From Paenibacillus crassostreae (GTDB lineage Bacteria > Bacillota > Bacilli > Paenibacillales > Paenibacillaceae): a stretch of 64,000 nucleotides of DNA. The stretch is from assembly GCF_001857945.1 (NCBI RefSeq), contig NZ_CP017770.1, forward strand, positions 868,001 to 932,000. Direction: 5' to 3'. Positions 33,901 through 44,002 of the stretch are shown here, in pieces (positions within the stretch are counted from its first letter, which is position 1; each line of letters starts with the position of its first letter). The notes beneath the pieces are model-generated. The model saw only the letters and a list, made by a program, of their open reading frames with translations. It was not told the origin of the DNA and made no database searches. A program made the translations under genes and the position numbers.

Positions 33901-34941
33901 TCACCTCAACTCCATATGCTTAGCCCGTAGCTGTCCACAGGCGGCCGCAATATCATGGCCTTGTTCACGGCGAATGGTTACATTCACTCCGTTATCTGCA
34001 AGAATCCTTTGAAACTGAAAAATATCATTACGCGATGTACGAACGTATTTACGTTCAGGTACATGGTTGACTGGAATGAGATTCACATGGCATAACATAT
34101 CTTTAATAACATCTGCTAGTTCCTGAGCATGTTCCGGTTGATCGTTAACGCCACCAATTAAGGCATACTCGAATGAAATTCTCCGTCCCGTTTTGGCAAG
34201 ATAATATCTTAATGATTCCATAACATCTGCAAAAGGAAAACGACGGTTGACCGGCATTAACTTAGAGCGTAAGGCATCATTAGGTGCATGTATTGAAATA
34301 GCAAGATTAATCTGTGTGTCTTCATCTGCGAATTTGTAGATATTAGGAACAATCCCGCTCGTGGAGACCGTAATATGCCGCTGACCTATATTCAGGCCTT
34401 TCTCATGAATCATAATTCTCAGAAATTTCATTGTTGCGTCATAGTTTTCAAAAGGTTCACCTGTTCCCATGATAACGATACTGCTGACACGTTCATTTCT
34501 AGCATCCAATATCTTCTGGGCTTGAACCACTTGAGCAACAATCTCACCTGCTGTTAAATCTCTTTTCAATCCGCCTAGTGTAGATGCACAGAAAGTACAT
34601 CCAACTCGACATCCTACTTGAGTCGTCACACAAACACTGTTCCCGTAATTATGTTTCATTACAACCGTCTCAATGGCGTGATCGTCATGTAGACCAAATA
34701 AGAATTTAACTGTTCCATCCTTTGATTCGAACTTCGTAATCTCTGACAGAGTTACGAATTGGAATTGATCTTCTAATTTCTGCCGTAACTCTTTAGATAA
34801 GTTACTCATTTCTTCGAATTTATTAACTCTTTTTACGTATATCCAATCAAAAATTTGTCCCGCTCGAAAAGCCGGTTCTCCGTTCTCTTTCGCCCACTCT
34901 TGTAGATCATCTAAGTTGTAATCATATATAAAGGGTTTCAT
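33901..34941 (-). CDS. rlmN: dual-specificity rRNA/tRNA adenine C2-methyltransferase RlmN
   Basis: A 346-aa radical SAM enzyme methylating A2503 of 23S rRNA and A37 of some tRNAs. The cluster motif is CRVGCTFC; the conserved [19 protein letters not shown] and the C-terminal catalytic Cys region (DIAAACGQL) are present. Length is normal. A hairpin terminator between rsmB and this gene suggests it has its own promoter in 34942-35020. Confidence 0.96.
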   Translation of the reverse strand: MKPFIYDYNLDDLQEWAKENGEPAFRAGQIFDWIYVKRVNKFEEMSNLSKELRQKLEDQFQFVTLSEITKFESKDGTVKFLFGLHDDHAIETVVMKHNYGNSVCVTTQVGCRVGCTFCASTLGGLKRDLTAGEIVAQVVQAQKILDARNERVSSIVIMGTGEPFENYDATMKFLRIMIHEKGLNIGQRHITVSTSGIVPNIYKFADEDTQINLAISIHAPNDALRSKLMPVNRRFPFADVMESLRYYLAKTGRRISFEYALIGGVNDQPEHAQELADVIKDMLCHVNLIPVNHVPERKYVRTSRNDIFQFQRILADNGVNVTIRREQGHDIAAACGQLRAKHMELR

Positions 34942-35023
34942 TCTTTTCTCACCTGCTTAATTTATTCTTATGCATATCATTTCTCATTCTTCCTATTTTA
35001 ACACAAATAAAAGGCACAATAAA

Positions 35024-35056
35024 AGAGAAAACCCGCTAAACCTTGTGGCTAGCGGA
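35024..35056 (-). terminator. terminator after rsmB
   Basis: On the minus strand CCGCTA (35055-35050) pairs with TAGCGG (35038-35033), followed by TTTTCTCTTTT. It separates rsmB from rlmN. Confidence 0.78.
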
Positions 35057-35094
35057 TTATGGGAACTCATTTACTAGAAATTGACCTTACAATA

Positions 35095-36477
35095 CTAAGA
35101 GATTCGCTGGATCCGAGCAATAAAGAACCCATCACTTTTGAAATCTTGAGGTAAGATTTGTATACCTCCACCACGTGATAGAGCAATTCTCTGTAGTTCA
35201 GTCCATGAAGATGGATGCTCCTCAGCTAGTCCGTATTGTGGATGGTTCTCCAAGAATCGTCTCACCATCTCTTCATTCTCTTGTGGCTCAATTGTACAAG
35301 TGCTGTATACCAAGATTCCTCCCACTCGTAACAAGGGCGAAATCTTCTCTAGGAGTTCATATTGCAAAGTCGCAATCCCTTCAATATCAGCCGGCTTCTT
35401 AGCCCATTTCAGGTCAGGTTTGCGTCGGATCACGCCAAGTCCGGAGCAAGGAGCGTCCAGTAAAATACGATCAAAGGAAGATTCCGAATATGCTTCACTC
35501 AAATTCAGAGCATCTCCAACAACTGTCTCAATTGAAGAAAGTCCCAGACGCTCGGCCTGTTCACGGATAAGTTTCTCTTTATGAGGGTACATATCATTTG
35601 CGATGATATGTCCATCATCCTTCATTAACTCAGCCATATGTGCGGTCTTACCACCAGGTGCAGCGCAGCAATCTAGAATTCTCATGCCAGGCATTGGTCC
35701 AACAGCTTCAGCGACTAGCATAGAACTTTCATCCTGTACGGATAATAATCCATCACGATACCAGTCCGTTAAGGCCATATTCCCACCACTCTTGATGAGA
35801 ATGCCTTCCAATGTCAGTGAAGAAGGCATTGCCTCTATACCTTGTTCCGCCATCACCTTCATTAGCTTCTCACGGCTAATCATCGTTGTATTCACACGTA
35901 CACTGATCGAAGGAGGTGTATTGTTGGCAATACAAATCTCTTCAGCAGCCTGTTCGCCGTATTGCGTAATCCAACGTTTCACCAACCATTTCGGATGGGA
36001 ATGCTGTAATGCTATTCTTTCAGCTGGGGTTAGTCCTTCAGGTATAACTAACTCTTCCTTACTACGTAGTATACTGCGTAGCACTCCGTTTACCATCCCG
36101 GAAATCCCTTGATGTCCCTTACTCTTTGCTATATTAACAGCTTCATTCACTACCGCATGTGGCGGAATTCGATCCAAATACATCAATTGGTATAAGCTCA
36201 TTCGTAATAGATTGCGCACCCATGGTTGTAGCTTGTCCAATCCTTTGGCCACATATCTTCTTAAGAAATAGTCTAGCGTGTTCAGACGAGCGATTGTTCC
36301 ATACACTAATTCCGTTGTCAATGCTACATCTTCGCGGATTAACGCGGCTTTTTGCAATCCAGCATTCAACTGTAAGTTACTATATGCGCCTTCCTGTTCT
36401 ACCTTAGTTAATACGTCCAATGCTAATTCACGCGCGGTTACTGTGTGATTCTTGTTGGGTTTACGATCATTGCTCAT
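35095..36477 (-). CDS. rsmB: 16S rRNA (cytosine-967-C5)-methyltransferase RsmB
   Basis: A 460-aa protein with an N-terminal NusB-like RNA-binding domain (residues 12-145) and a C-terminal SAM methyltransferase domain. Key motifs are LDCCAAPGGKTAHMAE, LLDAPCSGLG (catalytic PCS) and YSTCTIEPQENE. Start and fmt stop overlap as ATGA, so the genes are coupled. Confidence 0.96.
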   Translation of the reverse strand: MSNDRKPNKNHTVTARELALDVLTKVEQEGAYSNLQLNAGLQKAALIREDVALTTELVYGTIARLNTLDYFLRRYVAKGLDKLQPWVRNLLRMSLYQLMYLDRIPPHAVVNEAVNIAKSKGHQGISGMVNGVLRSILRSKEELVIPEGLTPAERIALQHSHPKWLVKRWITQYGEQAAEEICIANNTPPSISVRVNTTMISREKLMKVMAEQGIEAMPSSLTLEGILIKSGGNMALTDWYRDGLLSVQDESSMLVAEAVGPMPGMRILDCCAAPGGKTAHMAELMKDDGHIIANDMYPHKEKLIREQAERLGLSSIETVVGDALNLSEAYSESSFDRILLDAPCSGLGVIRRKPDLKWAKKPADIEGIATLQYELLEKISPLLRVGGILVYSTCTIEPQENEEMVRRFLENHPQYGLAEEHPSSWTELQRIALSRGGGIQILPQDFKSDGFFIARIQRIS

Positions 36478-37412
36478 GACAATACTGTTCCTTTAACCAT
36501 ACTCGTACCTCGAACAAACGCTTCAACTTCCATGACTTTCTTTCCACTAGGCTGAACTTTAGTCAACCAGACCGAACCATCACCTGTCTTCACTTCTATT
36601 CCAAGTTCAGTTAGTTCAAGAACCGTGCCGGGAAGTGTAGCATCCTGCTGTGAAGATATAGCGGAGGGGGAAGCCGCCCATACTTTGAATACCTCACCCT
36701 CCCACAGAGTAAACGCTCCAGAGAAAGGAACTAATCCACGAACCTGATTGAAAATTTCTCGAGCGCTTCGGTTCCAATCGATTCGTTCATCTTCACGCTT
36801 GAGATTTGGCGAATAAGAAGCATCAACATCATTCTGTGGAATTCTGGTAACTATACCTTCAAGAAGGTTAGGTAGTTGTTCTTGTAGTAAAGTGGCTCCG
36901 ACCTTACTTAGCTTCTCGAACATGGTGCCGGATGTATCTTTTTCCTCAATAGCCACTTTTACCTGAGCAATCATATCTCCGGTATCCAATCCCTCTGCCA
37001 TGTACATCAGAGTAACACCCGTCACCAACTCACCGTTTATAATGGATCGTTGAATAGGTGCCCCCCCACGATACTTAGGCAATAGCGATCCATGAATGTT
37101 AACACAACCACGTGTTGGCAGATCCAATACTGCTTTAGGAAGAATCTGACCATAAGCTGCTGTTACAATTAGATCAGGTTTATATGCTGCTAGTTCTTCT
37201 ACTGCATCCTTATTACGCATACGTTCAGGCTGCAACACAGGTAAACCGTATTCAAGGGCTACTTCCTTCACGGGCGTTGGTGTTAGTATTCGCTTGCGAC
37301 CTTGTGGGCGATCAGGTTGTGTCACGACGGCAACAACCTGATACCCCTCTTCAAGGAGCATACGCAAACTGGGAACCGCAAACGCCGGTGTTCCCATAAA
37401 TACGATATTCAT
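36474..37412 (-). CDS. fmt: methionyl-tRNA formyltransferase
   Basis: A 312-aa enzyme that formylates initiator Met-tRNA. It opens MNIVFMGTPAFAVPSL, then has NIHGSLLPKYRGGAPIQRSI (formate transfer site with Asn, His) and MAEGLDTGDMI, followed by the C-terminal tRNA-binding OB domain. The start is ATG 37412, giving the family N-terminus; the longer frame to 37487 runs into the def gene. It follows def by 7 bp, as usual. Confidence 0.97.
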   Translation of the reverse strand: MNIVFMGTPAFAVPSLRMLLEEGYQVVAVVTQPDRPQGRKRILTPTPVKEVALEYGLPVLQPERMRNKDAVEELAAYKPDLIVTAAYGQILPKAVLDLPTRGCVNIHGSLLPKYRGGAPIQRSIINGELVTGVTLMYMAEGLDTGDMIAQVKVAIEEKDTSGTMFEKLSKVGATLLQEQLPNLLEGIVTRIPQNDVDASYSPNLKREDERIDWNRSAREIFNQVRGLVPFSGAFTLWEGEVFKVWAASPSAISSQQDATLPGTVLELTELGIEVKTGDGSVWLTKVQPSGKKVMEVEAFVRGTSMVKGTVLS

Positions 37413-37419
37413 GATGTCG

Positions 37420-37902
37420 TCATTCCTTTCCAAGTCGTTCTGGAATATATTCATACACTTTCTCTGCAATGTCAGTGAATAGTACACCGTTCAAGTGGTC
37501 AATCTCATGTAAGAAGGCACGAGCTAATAGTCCACTTCCCGTTATCGTAATTTCCTTACCTTCTGGATCAAGCCCTTTAACCGTTACCGTCTCAGCACGT
37601 CGAACATCACCATTAATTTTAGGAATGCTTAGACATCCTTCAGGACCGAACTGCTCTCCTTCAGCAGAGACAACTTCAGGGTTAATCAATTTGATCAATC
37701 CATTCTCATCTCCCACATCAACGACAATTAATCGTTTAAGAATTCCAACTTGAGGTGCAGCAAGACCTACGCCTTCAGCGTCATACATCGTATCTGCCAT
37801 ATCATTCAATAATTTCTGAACGTTTGGTGTAATTTTCTTTACTTCTTTAGCCATCTGGTGGAGCACTTCATCAGGTTCAATAACAATAATTCGAATGGAC
37901 AT
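37420..37902 (-). CDS. def: peptide deformylase
   Basis: A 160-aa metalloenzyme that removes formyl from new proteins. Motifs GVGLAAPQVG, EGCLSI and HEIDHLNG give the metal ligands Cys, His and His and the catalytic Glu. The start at ATG 37902 has AGGAAGGTG nine bases upstream; the frame open to 37935 is not used. It precedes fmt in the same transcript. Confidence 0.97.
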   Translation of the reverse strand: MSIRIIVIEPDEVLHQMAKEVKKITPNVQKLLNDMADTMYDAEGVGLAAPQVGILKRLIVVDVGDENGLIKLINPEVVSAEGEQFGPEGCLSIPKINGDVRRAETVTVKGLDPEGKEITITGSGLLARAFLHEIDHLNGVLFTDIAEKVYEYIPERLGKE

Positions 37903-37967
37903 TACAACTAACACCTTCCTTAAATAAAAGTTCATTTATTAATAATACGAAATGATTGAATAATAGG

Positions 37968-38011
37968 TGAATCAATTTCATAATCACGTAAACTATTATG
38001 AAATTGATTCA
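37968..38011. repeat. perfect 17-bp inverted repeat, copy of a dispersed intergenic motif
   Basis: TGAATCAATTTCATAAT (37968-37984) pairs perfectly with 37995-38011 around a 10-base loop. There is no T-run, so it is not a standard terminator, although it lies directly after priA. The arm sequence recurs at 53694-53711 (18 of 18) and with one change at 16802-16818. Confidence 0.75.
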
Positions 38012-38017
38012 TGTTAC

Positions 38018-40558
38018 TCACATTAGCATTTGAGGATCAATGTCTACACTAATTTGAAAATGTTGATCATGCACCGCATCCTCTATCTGATGAGCTGCCT
38101 CTAAGACAAGCCCAATAGCATCGATGTTCCCACGCCATTTTATCATACATTGGAATCGGTATCTATTTTTAATCCTAGGAATAGGAGAAGCTATAGGACC
38201 AAGAATATCTAAGGCATCTGCTGATAACCGATCGAGACTACCCAACCAGCCCCGTTGTCTCGCTTTACCTTGCAGCGTAATAGCCATGTTCTCGGACATC
38301 CTCAATAGTAGTGGAAGCTGCTCATGGGACATGGTTACAAGAATTAACCGACAATATGGTGGATAATGAAGCCCTTTCCGGTGACGAAACTCATCTCTAA
38401 CAAAAGAAGTATAGTCATGCCCACTCGCATGGATAATAGAATAATGTTCTGGTGTATATGACTGAATAAATACTTCACCGGGTAATTGATGTCTACCTGC
38501 ACGTCCGGCTACCTGTGTCAATAACTGGAATGTTTTCTCTGCTGCACGGAAATCTGGTAGATTAAGCGCCGAATCGGCAGTAATGACTCCAACCAACGTA
38601 ACATCAGGGAAATCTAAACCTTTAGCGACCATTTGTGTTCCGAGAAGGATATCGGCTTTCTTCTCTCCGAATTGTTTCAGTAACTTTTCGTGAGAGCCTT
38701 TCTCCGTTGTCGTATCTACATCCATACGGATAACACGAATTCCTGGGAATAACTTCGCAAGCTCCTCTTCCACACGCTGTGTACCTGTTCCAAAAAAACG
38801 AATATGCTCGCTACCACACTCTGGGCACACTTGTGGTGCAGATTCTGCATATCCACAGTAGTGACAACGTAAATTATTCGACTTCTGATGAAAGGTTAAT
38901 GATATATCACATTCTGGACAACCCGCTACATAACCACAACTTCGGCACATAACAAATGTTGAATATCCCCGTCGATTAAGCAGCAAGACCATCTGTTCTT
39001 TCTTTTCTAGGCGTGTAGCAATGGCTTCATGTAAAGTTCGACTAAACATAGAGCGGTTTCCTACACGTAATTCTTCACGCATATCTACAATATGAACTTC
39101 AGGCATTTTATTGCCTAACGCACGTGTTGGCATCTCCAATAACCAAGGCGAGAAATCAGGATTAGCATGAGATCTTGCCGCATGATAGGTTTCTAAGGAG
39201 GGTGTAGCGGAGCCTAAAATGACTACTGCACCAATTTGTTGCGCACGATGAACCGCCACATTCCGCGCATGGTATTTCGGACTTTCCTCTTGCTTATATG
39301 ATGTTTCATGCTCTTCATCCATAATGATCAGACCTAAGTTAGTAAATGGTGCAAATACAGCCGATCGAGCACCAACCACCACAGATGCTTTACCTTCACG
39401 AATCTTACGCCATTCATCATAGCGTTCCCCACCTGATAGGCGGCTGTGCATCACGGCAACCAAATCACCAAACCGTCCTTTGAATCGCTCAACCATTTGA
39501 GGCGTCAATGAAATCTCAGGTACAAGCACAATAGCTTCTCGCCCTTGCTCCAAACACCGTTGTATACTCTGTAAGTAAATCTCGGTCTTCCCGCTACCCG
39601 TCACACCATGAAGCAGAAATACACCATGCTCCTGTGACTCTAATGTATCCACAATTCGGTCATATGCGTTCTGTTGTTCTTCCGTAAAAGTGAGTGGAGT
39701 CGTTGGTTCGAAATGACGGCCCTGATAGGGGTCTCGTAATACTTCAACATCTTCAACCGTCACATATCCTTTATCAACAAGACTTTTCACCGTACCTGAA
39801 GTCACTTGTAATGCAGACATAATTGTTTTCATAGGTAGAGGAAGCAATTCCTTCGAGTCATATATGAATTGGAGTACTTCCTTCTGACGTTTGGCTTTGG
39901 CTGGAAATTGATCTATAACCTCTAGAGCTTCCTCGCTACCGATTGCCAAATGAACAGCTTTCATCGTTTTTTTCTGCAATTTATCCTTAATGTGCCGATT
40001 TTCTTGCAGTATGCCTCTTCTTAACAATGATTTCAAAGTGGACGCTTGATCTGGAAAAGCATGGCTAAGCTGTTGCATTGTCACTTCAGCTTTACGTCGA
40101 ACAAAGTCAATAATTTCTTCTTCCCCTAGCTGGACAAAAGTTTGCCTCGCAAAGAGACTATCTTCTAATTCTGGACTGAGTTGCCGTTCTTCATTCGAAT
40201 CCGCTAGAGAAATATAACGTTCCGATTTGCCCTTTAACGCTGTGGGAACCATTACTTGTAAAGCCGTGATGAAGCGACAAGCATATTGCTGACTCATCCA
40301 CTGTGCTAACTCTATTAACTCGACTGATAGAGGAGGAATGATATCCAACACTTCTTGTATGGGTTTCATTTTGAACGATCCACTTTGTTCTTGTGGTTGG
40401 ATGGCTATGACGAATCCTTGCACAGTACGATGCCCGAACGGAACGCCAACCCGGCTGCCGACTTCAATCCAAGCTCGCATGGAATCCGGAATCAGATAAT
40501 CAAATGGACGGTCTGTCTCCCTAACTGCAACATCAACAATGACCTTGGCTATTTCCAT
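38018..40558 (-). CDS. priA: primosomal protein N', replication restart helicase PriA
   Basis: An 846-aa SF2 helicase that reloads the replisome at stalled forks. It has the N-terminal 3'-end-binding domain, Walker A GVTGSGKTE, DEEHETSYKQ, GSATPSLE, the zinc-binding region (CRSCGYVAGCPECD...CHYCGY...CPECGS) and the second helicase lobe ending QVAGRAGR. The ATG at 40558 overlaps the coaBC stop as TGATG, showing translational coupling. The linker region before the helicase core is slightly longer than in B. subtilis. Confidence 0.96.
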   Translation of the reverse strand: MEIAKVIVDVAVRETDRPFDYLIPDSMRAWIEVGSRVGVPFGHRTVQGFVIAIQPQEQSGSFKMKPIQEVLDIIPPLSVELIELAQWMSQQYACRFITALQVMVPTALKGKSERYISLADSNEERQLSPELEDSLFARQTFVQLGEEEIIDFVRRKAEVTMQQLSHAFPDQASTLKSLLRRGILQENRHIKDKLQKKTMKAVHLAIGSEEALEVIDQFPAKAKRQKEVLQFIYDSKELLPLPMKTIMSALQVTSGTVKSLVDKGYVTVEDVEVLRDPYQGRHFEPTTPLTFTEEQQNAYDRIVDTLESQEHGVFLLHGVTGSGKTEIYLQSIQRCLEQGREAIVLVPEISLTPQMVERFKGRFGDLVAVMHSRLSGGERYDEWRKIREGKASVVVGARSAVFAPFTNLGLIIMDEEHETSYKQEESPKYHARNVAVHRAQQIGAVVILGSATPSLETYHAARSHANPDFSPWLLEMPTRALGNKMPEVHIVDMREELRVGNRSMFSRTLHEAIATRLEKKEQMVLLLNRRGYSTFVMCRSCGYVAGCPECDISLTFHQKSNNLRCHYCGYAESAPQVCPECGSEHIRFFGTGTQRVEEELAKLFPGIRVIRMDVDTTTEKGSHEKLLKQFGEKKADILLGTQMVAKGLDFPDVTLVGVITADSALNLPDFRAAEKTFQLLTQVAGRAGRHQLPGEVFIQSYTPEHYSIIHASGHDYTSFVRDEFRHRKGLHYPPYCRLILVTMSHEQLPLLLRMSENMAITLQGKARQRGWLGSLDRLSADALDILGPIASPIPRIKNRYRFQCMIKWRGNIDAIGLVLEAAHQIEDAVHDQHFQISVDIDPQMLM

Positions 40559-41778
40559 CAAGAGTGAACTCCACCCATTCGTGTAGCTGCAATAGTCAAT
40601 AAGCGCTGAGCTACATCCTCTTTGGAGAGCATCGGTAACTGTTCAACAAGTCCTAGTCGATCATATATTTGCACAATATTCGTATCTGACCGAAATCCTG
40701 CACCTTCAGATGTCACATCATTAGCAACCATTAAGTCACAATTTTTACGGGTAAGCTTCTCACGTGAATATTTCTCAACATCGTTCGTCTCCGCTGCGAA
40801 ACCAATTAGAAATTGCGATTTCTTTATTTGACCTAGCCGTTCTAAAATATCTACCGTTTTCACTAATTCAAGTGTCATGGTATCACCAGACTTCTTCATT
40901 TTACGATCCGCAGTATGAAGAGGCCTGTAATCCGCCACAGCAGCTGCTTTAATAACAATATCGCTGTCTTCCCAATGTTCCAGAACTGCATCAAACATCT
41001 CTTGCGCAGATTGAACACGCACCACTTGAATATTGATTGGGGGTACAACATCAATATGTCCCGCGACTAGAACAACTTCTGCACCCATATCGTGAGCTGC
41101 TTTAGCGATAGCGACACCCATTTTGCCGGATGAGTCATTCGTTATGTAGCGAACTGGATCAATTCGTTCAATGGTCCCACCTGCGGTAACAACAACCTTT
41201 TTTCCTGTAAGAAGTTGAGGCTTGTCCTGCAATGCTCCAGAGAAGAACTGTTCGACAATTTGTACGATACTTTCCGGTTCTTCCATACGGCCTTTGCCTA
41301 CATATCCACATGCCAATAAACCTTCACCAGGCTCTATAAAGGATACACCTCTCGCATTCAGAATCCTCATATTATCAATGACTGCTGGATGTTGATACAT
41401 GTGCACATTCATAGCAGGTACAACCATGATCGGGGCTGTTGTTGCTAACAATGTCGTAGACAACATATCATCGGCAAGTCCATGTGCCATTTTAGCTATC
41501 ATGTTGGCAGTTGCTGGAGCAACAATAACTAGATCGGCTAGATCTGCCAAATGGATATGTGAAACCACCGAAGGCTCACGTTCGTCGAAAGTATCGCTGT
41601 ATACAGGGTTTTTAGATAGTGACTGTAATGTAAGTTCCGTTATGAATTGCTGCGCTGATTCAGTCATAATGACATGGACATCGGCACCTTTTTGCACAAG
41701 CTTACTCACTAACGAAGCTGCTTTATAGGCAGCAATCCCACCAGTAACACCAAGCACTATTTTTTTACCACTCAGCAT
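40558..41778 (-). CDS. coaBC: bifunctional phosphopantothenoylcysteine decarboxylase / phosphopantothenate-cysteine ligase
   Basis: A 406-aa coenzyme A biosynthesis enzyme. The FMN-binding CoaC domain has VTGGIAAYKA, VSHIHLADLADLVIVAPATANMIAK (active-site His) and PAMNVHMY with LLACGYVGKG. The CoaB ligase domain has VVVTAGGTIERIDPVRYITNDSSGKMG and ADYRP. The ATG at 41778 has AGGTGGAGG five bases upstream; a GTG at 41790 lies within that site and is rejected. Confidence 0.96.
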   Translation of the reverse strand: MLSGKKIVLGVTGGIAAYKAASLVSKLVQKGADVHVIMTESAQQFITELTLQSLSKNPVYSDTFDEREPSVVSHIHLADLADLVIVAPATANMIAKMAHGLADDMLSTTLLATTAPIMVVPAMNVHMYQHPAVIDNMRILNARGVSFIEPGEGLLACGYVGKGRMEEPESIVQIVEQFFSGALQDKPQLLTGKKVVVTAGGTIERIDPVRYITNDSSGKMGVAIAKAAHDMGAEVVLVAGHIDVVPPINIQVVRVQSAQEMFDAVLEHWEDSDIVIKAAAVADYRPLHTADRKMKKSGDTMTLELVKTVDILERLGQIKKSQFLIGFAAETNDVEKYSREKLTRKNCDLMVANDVTSEGAGFRSDTNIVQIYDRLGLVEQLPMLSKEDVAQRLLTIAATRMGGVHS

Positions 41779-41826
41779 GAATACCTCCACCTTTCATCTG
41801 GAATACATAAAATACTTTCTTAAATT

Positions 41827-41855
41827 GAAAAAAAACAACAACCTTACGGTTGTTG
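41827..41855 (-). terminator. terminator after rpoZ
   Basis: CAACAACC and GGTTGTTG (41836-41843, 41848-41855) form a stem with a TTAC loop, followed by nine T or more on the minus strand. It separates rpoZ from coaBC. Confidence 0.85.
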
Positions 41856-41896
41856 CGTAATTAGACTTCATTCAATGCTATACAATCGTATCACAA

Positions 41897-42112
41897 CTAC
41901 TTATTGTTTTCTTCCTCTGTTCCAGGTTCAACAACGATCATATCAGCATATATTTCTTCAAGTGCAACACCAACATACTTATGGGACTTTGGAGCATTAA
42001 GTAGCGTTTTACCGCCTTCACGCAGTTGTCTTGCTCGACGTGAAGATGCTACAACTAAAGAATACTTACTGTCAACTTTGTTCATCATTTCATCAATGGA
42101 AGGATATAACAT
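41897..42112 (-). CDS. rpoZ: RNA polymerase omega subunit
   Basis: A 71-aa omega subunit. It has MLYPSIDEMMNKVDSKYSLVVASSRRARQL, LREGG and the family VGVALEEIYADMI near the end. It follows gmk in the conserved remA-gmk-rpoZ order and ends before a terminator. Confidence 0.95.
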   Translation of the reverse strand: MLYPSIDEMMNKVDSKYSLVVASSRRARQLREGGKTLLNAPKSHKYVGVALEEIYADMIVVEPGTEEENNK

Positions 42113-42157
42113 GTTAGGACACCTCTTCTTTTATTATGAAGTACAATGGTTCCAGAT

Positions 42158-42739
42158 TCAGATGCCACTACTTCTAACCTTACAATGCTCGGCAATAACA
42201 ATAGATTCTATTCGTTTGCACGCTTGATCAATCTGATCATTAACAACAGCATAATCATAATGCTCCATTAGACCAATTTCATCAACCGCTACTGAAAGCC
42301 GATGCTCAATCGTAGCTTGGCTCTCGGTTCCTCGACCTCTAATTCGACCTTCCAACTCATCCAATGAAGGTGGAAGCAAGAAAATAAATATTCCTTCTGG
42401 GAACTTTTCTTTCACTTTAAGTGCGCCTTGTACTTCTATTTCAAGAATAATATCTTTCCCACTAAGAAGTGTCTGCTCGACGAAATCACGAGGTGTTCCA
42501 TAATAGTTTCCAACATATTCAGCATATTCAAGAAGCTGGTCATGTTCTATCATATCTGTGAATTGATCACGGGATTTGAAAAAATAGTTCACTCCGTCCT
42601 CTTCACCTACACGTGGATTACGTGTTGTCGCAGACACCGAGTATACCAAGTTATCCATTTTACCACGAAGTGCATTACATACAGTTCCTTTACCCACTCC
42701 AGAAGGACCGGATAATACGATTAATAATCCTTTAGACAT
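42158..42739 (-). CDS. gmk: guanylate kinase
   Basis: A 193-aa enzyme phosphorylating GMP to GDP. The P-loop [10 protein letters not shown] is at residue 9, with [19 protein letters not shown] and [12 protein letters not shown] following. The ATG at 42739 (GGAGAG upstream) gives the family N-terminus [11 protein letters not shown]; the frame open to 42880 overlaps remA. It starts 13 bp after remA. Confidence 0.96.
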   Translation of the reverse strand: MSKGLLIVLSGPSGVGKGTVCNALRGKMDNLVYSVSATTRNPRVGEEDGVNYFFKSRDQFTDMIEHDQLLEYAEYVGNYYGTPRDFVEQTLLSGKDIILEIEVQGALKVKEKFPEGIFIFLLPPSLDELEGRIRGRGTESQATIEHRLSVAVDEIGLMEHYDYAVVNDQIDQACKRIESIVIAEHCKVRSSGI

Positions 42740-42752
42740 ACTTCTCTCCATC

Positions 42753-43013
42753 TTATTCGTCATTATCATCATCTTTACTCGATAGACGATGAGCAACCGT
42801 CTCCGGTTGTACCGCTGATAATATGACATGATCACTGTCAGTAATAATGACAGCTCTCGTCCGGCGTCCATAGGTTGCATCGATCAGCATATGCCGGTCT
42901 CTCGCTTCCTGAATGATACGTTTAATAGGCGCAGATTCTGGGCTAACGATTGAGACAATACGATTCGCTGACACAATATTCCCAAAGCCGATGTTAATGA
43001 GTTTGATTGCCAT
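42753..43013 (-). CDS. remA: extracellular matrix regulatory protein RemA (DUF370)
   Basis: An 86-aa DNA-binding protein that activates biofilm matrix and osmoprotection genes in B. subtilis. Family signatures are [27 protein letters not shown] and [31 protein letters not shown]. The length, position upstream of gmk and acidic tail fit. All the conserved Arg residues used in DNA binding by this family look present. Confidence 0.95.
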   Translation of the reverse strand: MAIKLINIGFGNIVSANRIVSIVSPESAPIKRIIQEARDRHMLIDATYGRRTRAVIITDSDHVILSAVQPETVAHRLSSKDDDNDE

Positions 43014-43070
43014 ATCTCAGTTTTTCCCCCTATACATTTGACACAACGCTGTCCGTAAATGCACTCTTAC

Positions 43071-43967
43071 TTATTCTATATTCGCTGCTTGCTCTCGAAT
43101 TTTCTCTAGTTCCGCTTTCATTTCAACAACGCGGGTTACCAGAGCCAAATAATTGGATTTCGATCCGATCGTATTAACTTCCCTATTCATTTCCTGAATC
43201 AAAAAGTCTAATTTCCGTCCAATCACTTCATCCGCAAGAAGCAATTCCCTGCATTGTTTGAAATGGCTTTGCAGTCGAATTAATTCTTCGTCAATGTTTG
43301 AACGATCTGCGTAAACAGCGATCTCCATCCCTAACTTCTGGTCATCTAAAGTGAATGAATTATCCTGAAGTTCGGTTAGCCTTTGCCTGAGCTTGTTGCG
43401 ATGTTCCTCTACCACATGTGGGGCATAAGTTACCATCTCATCATGTAACACCTGTAAACGTTCTAATCGTTGTTCAACATCCTGCATTAAATGTTGCCCT
43501 TCCTTACGCCGCATCGTCATCAGACTCTCTAGAGCTTTCCGAAGTCCTTCCTGAAGAACATCCCCCCACTTCTCCATATCTTCTTCATTATCAATCGGTA
43601 CACGATCTGGAGATAGTAGAACATCAGGAAGTGCGAGTATATCCTTAACTGTTAATTTCCCCTCCAGTCCATATTGGACGTTCAGTTGATCAGCAGCATG
43701 CAAATACGCTTTAACGGCGGAGTGATTTAACGTAGCATAAGCCACATTCTCCAAATCCGCCTCTTTATTAATGTAGATATCGACCCTCCCGCGCTTCACG
43801 TACTGCTGCACTGTTCTTCTTAGAACATCCTCGAAGCACGTCCATTCACGAGGCATTCGAAGTACAACTTCACAGTAACGATGATTAACAGACTTGATCT
43901 CTAATTCAACCTTATAACCTGCATATTGCAGACTAGATTGACCGTATCCGGTCATACTGAATGACAT
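43071..43967 (-). CDS. YicC/YloC-family endoribonuclease
   Basis: A 298-aa protein of the YicC family, reported to cleave RNA in E. coli and B. subtilis. The N-terminus MSFSMTGYGQSS and the C-terminal DUF1732 block (KLDFLIQEMNREVNTIGSKSN) are typical. I start it at ATG 43967 to match the family; ATG 43982 adds five residues and neither has a strong ribosome site. It precedes remA by 57 bp as in B. subtilis yloC. Confidence 0.93.
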   Translation of the reverse strand: MSFSMTGYGQSSLQYAGYKVELEIKSVNHRYCEVVLRMPREWTCFEDVLRRTVQQYVKRGRVDIYINKEADLENVAYATLNHSAVKAYLHAADQLNVQYGLEGKLTVKDILALPDVLLSPDRVPIDNEEDMEKWGDVLQEGLRKALESLMTMRRKEGQHLMQDVEQRLERLQVLHDEMVTYAPHVVEEHRNKLRQRLTELQDNSFTLDDQKLGMEIAVYADRSNIDEELIRLQSHFKQCRELLLADEVIGRKLDFLIQEMNREVNTIGSKSNYLALVTRVVEMKAELEKIREQAANIE

Positions 43968-44002
43968 CGGCACCACATCCATTTACCTATTGTAATTGAT
44001 AA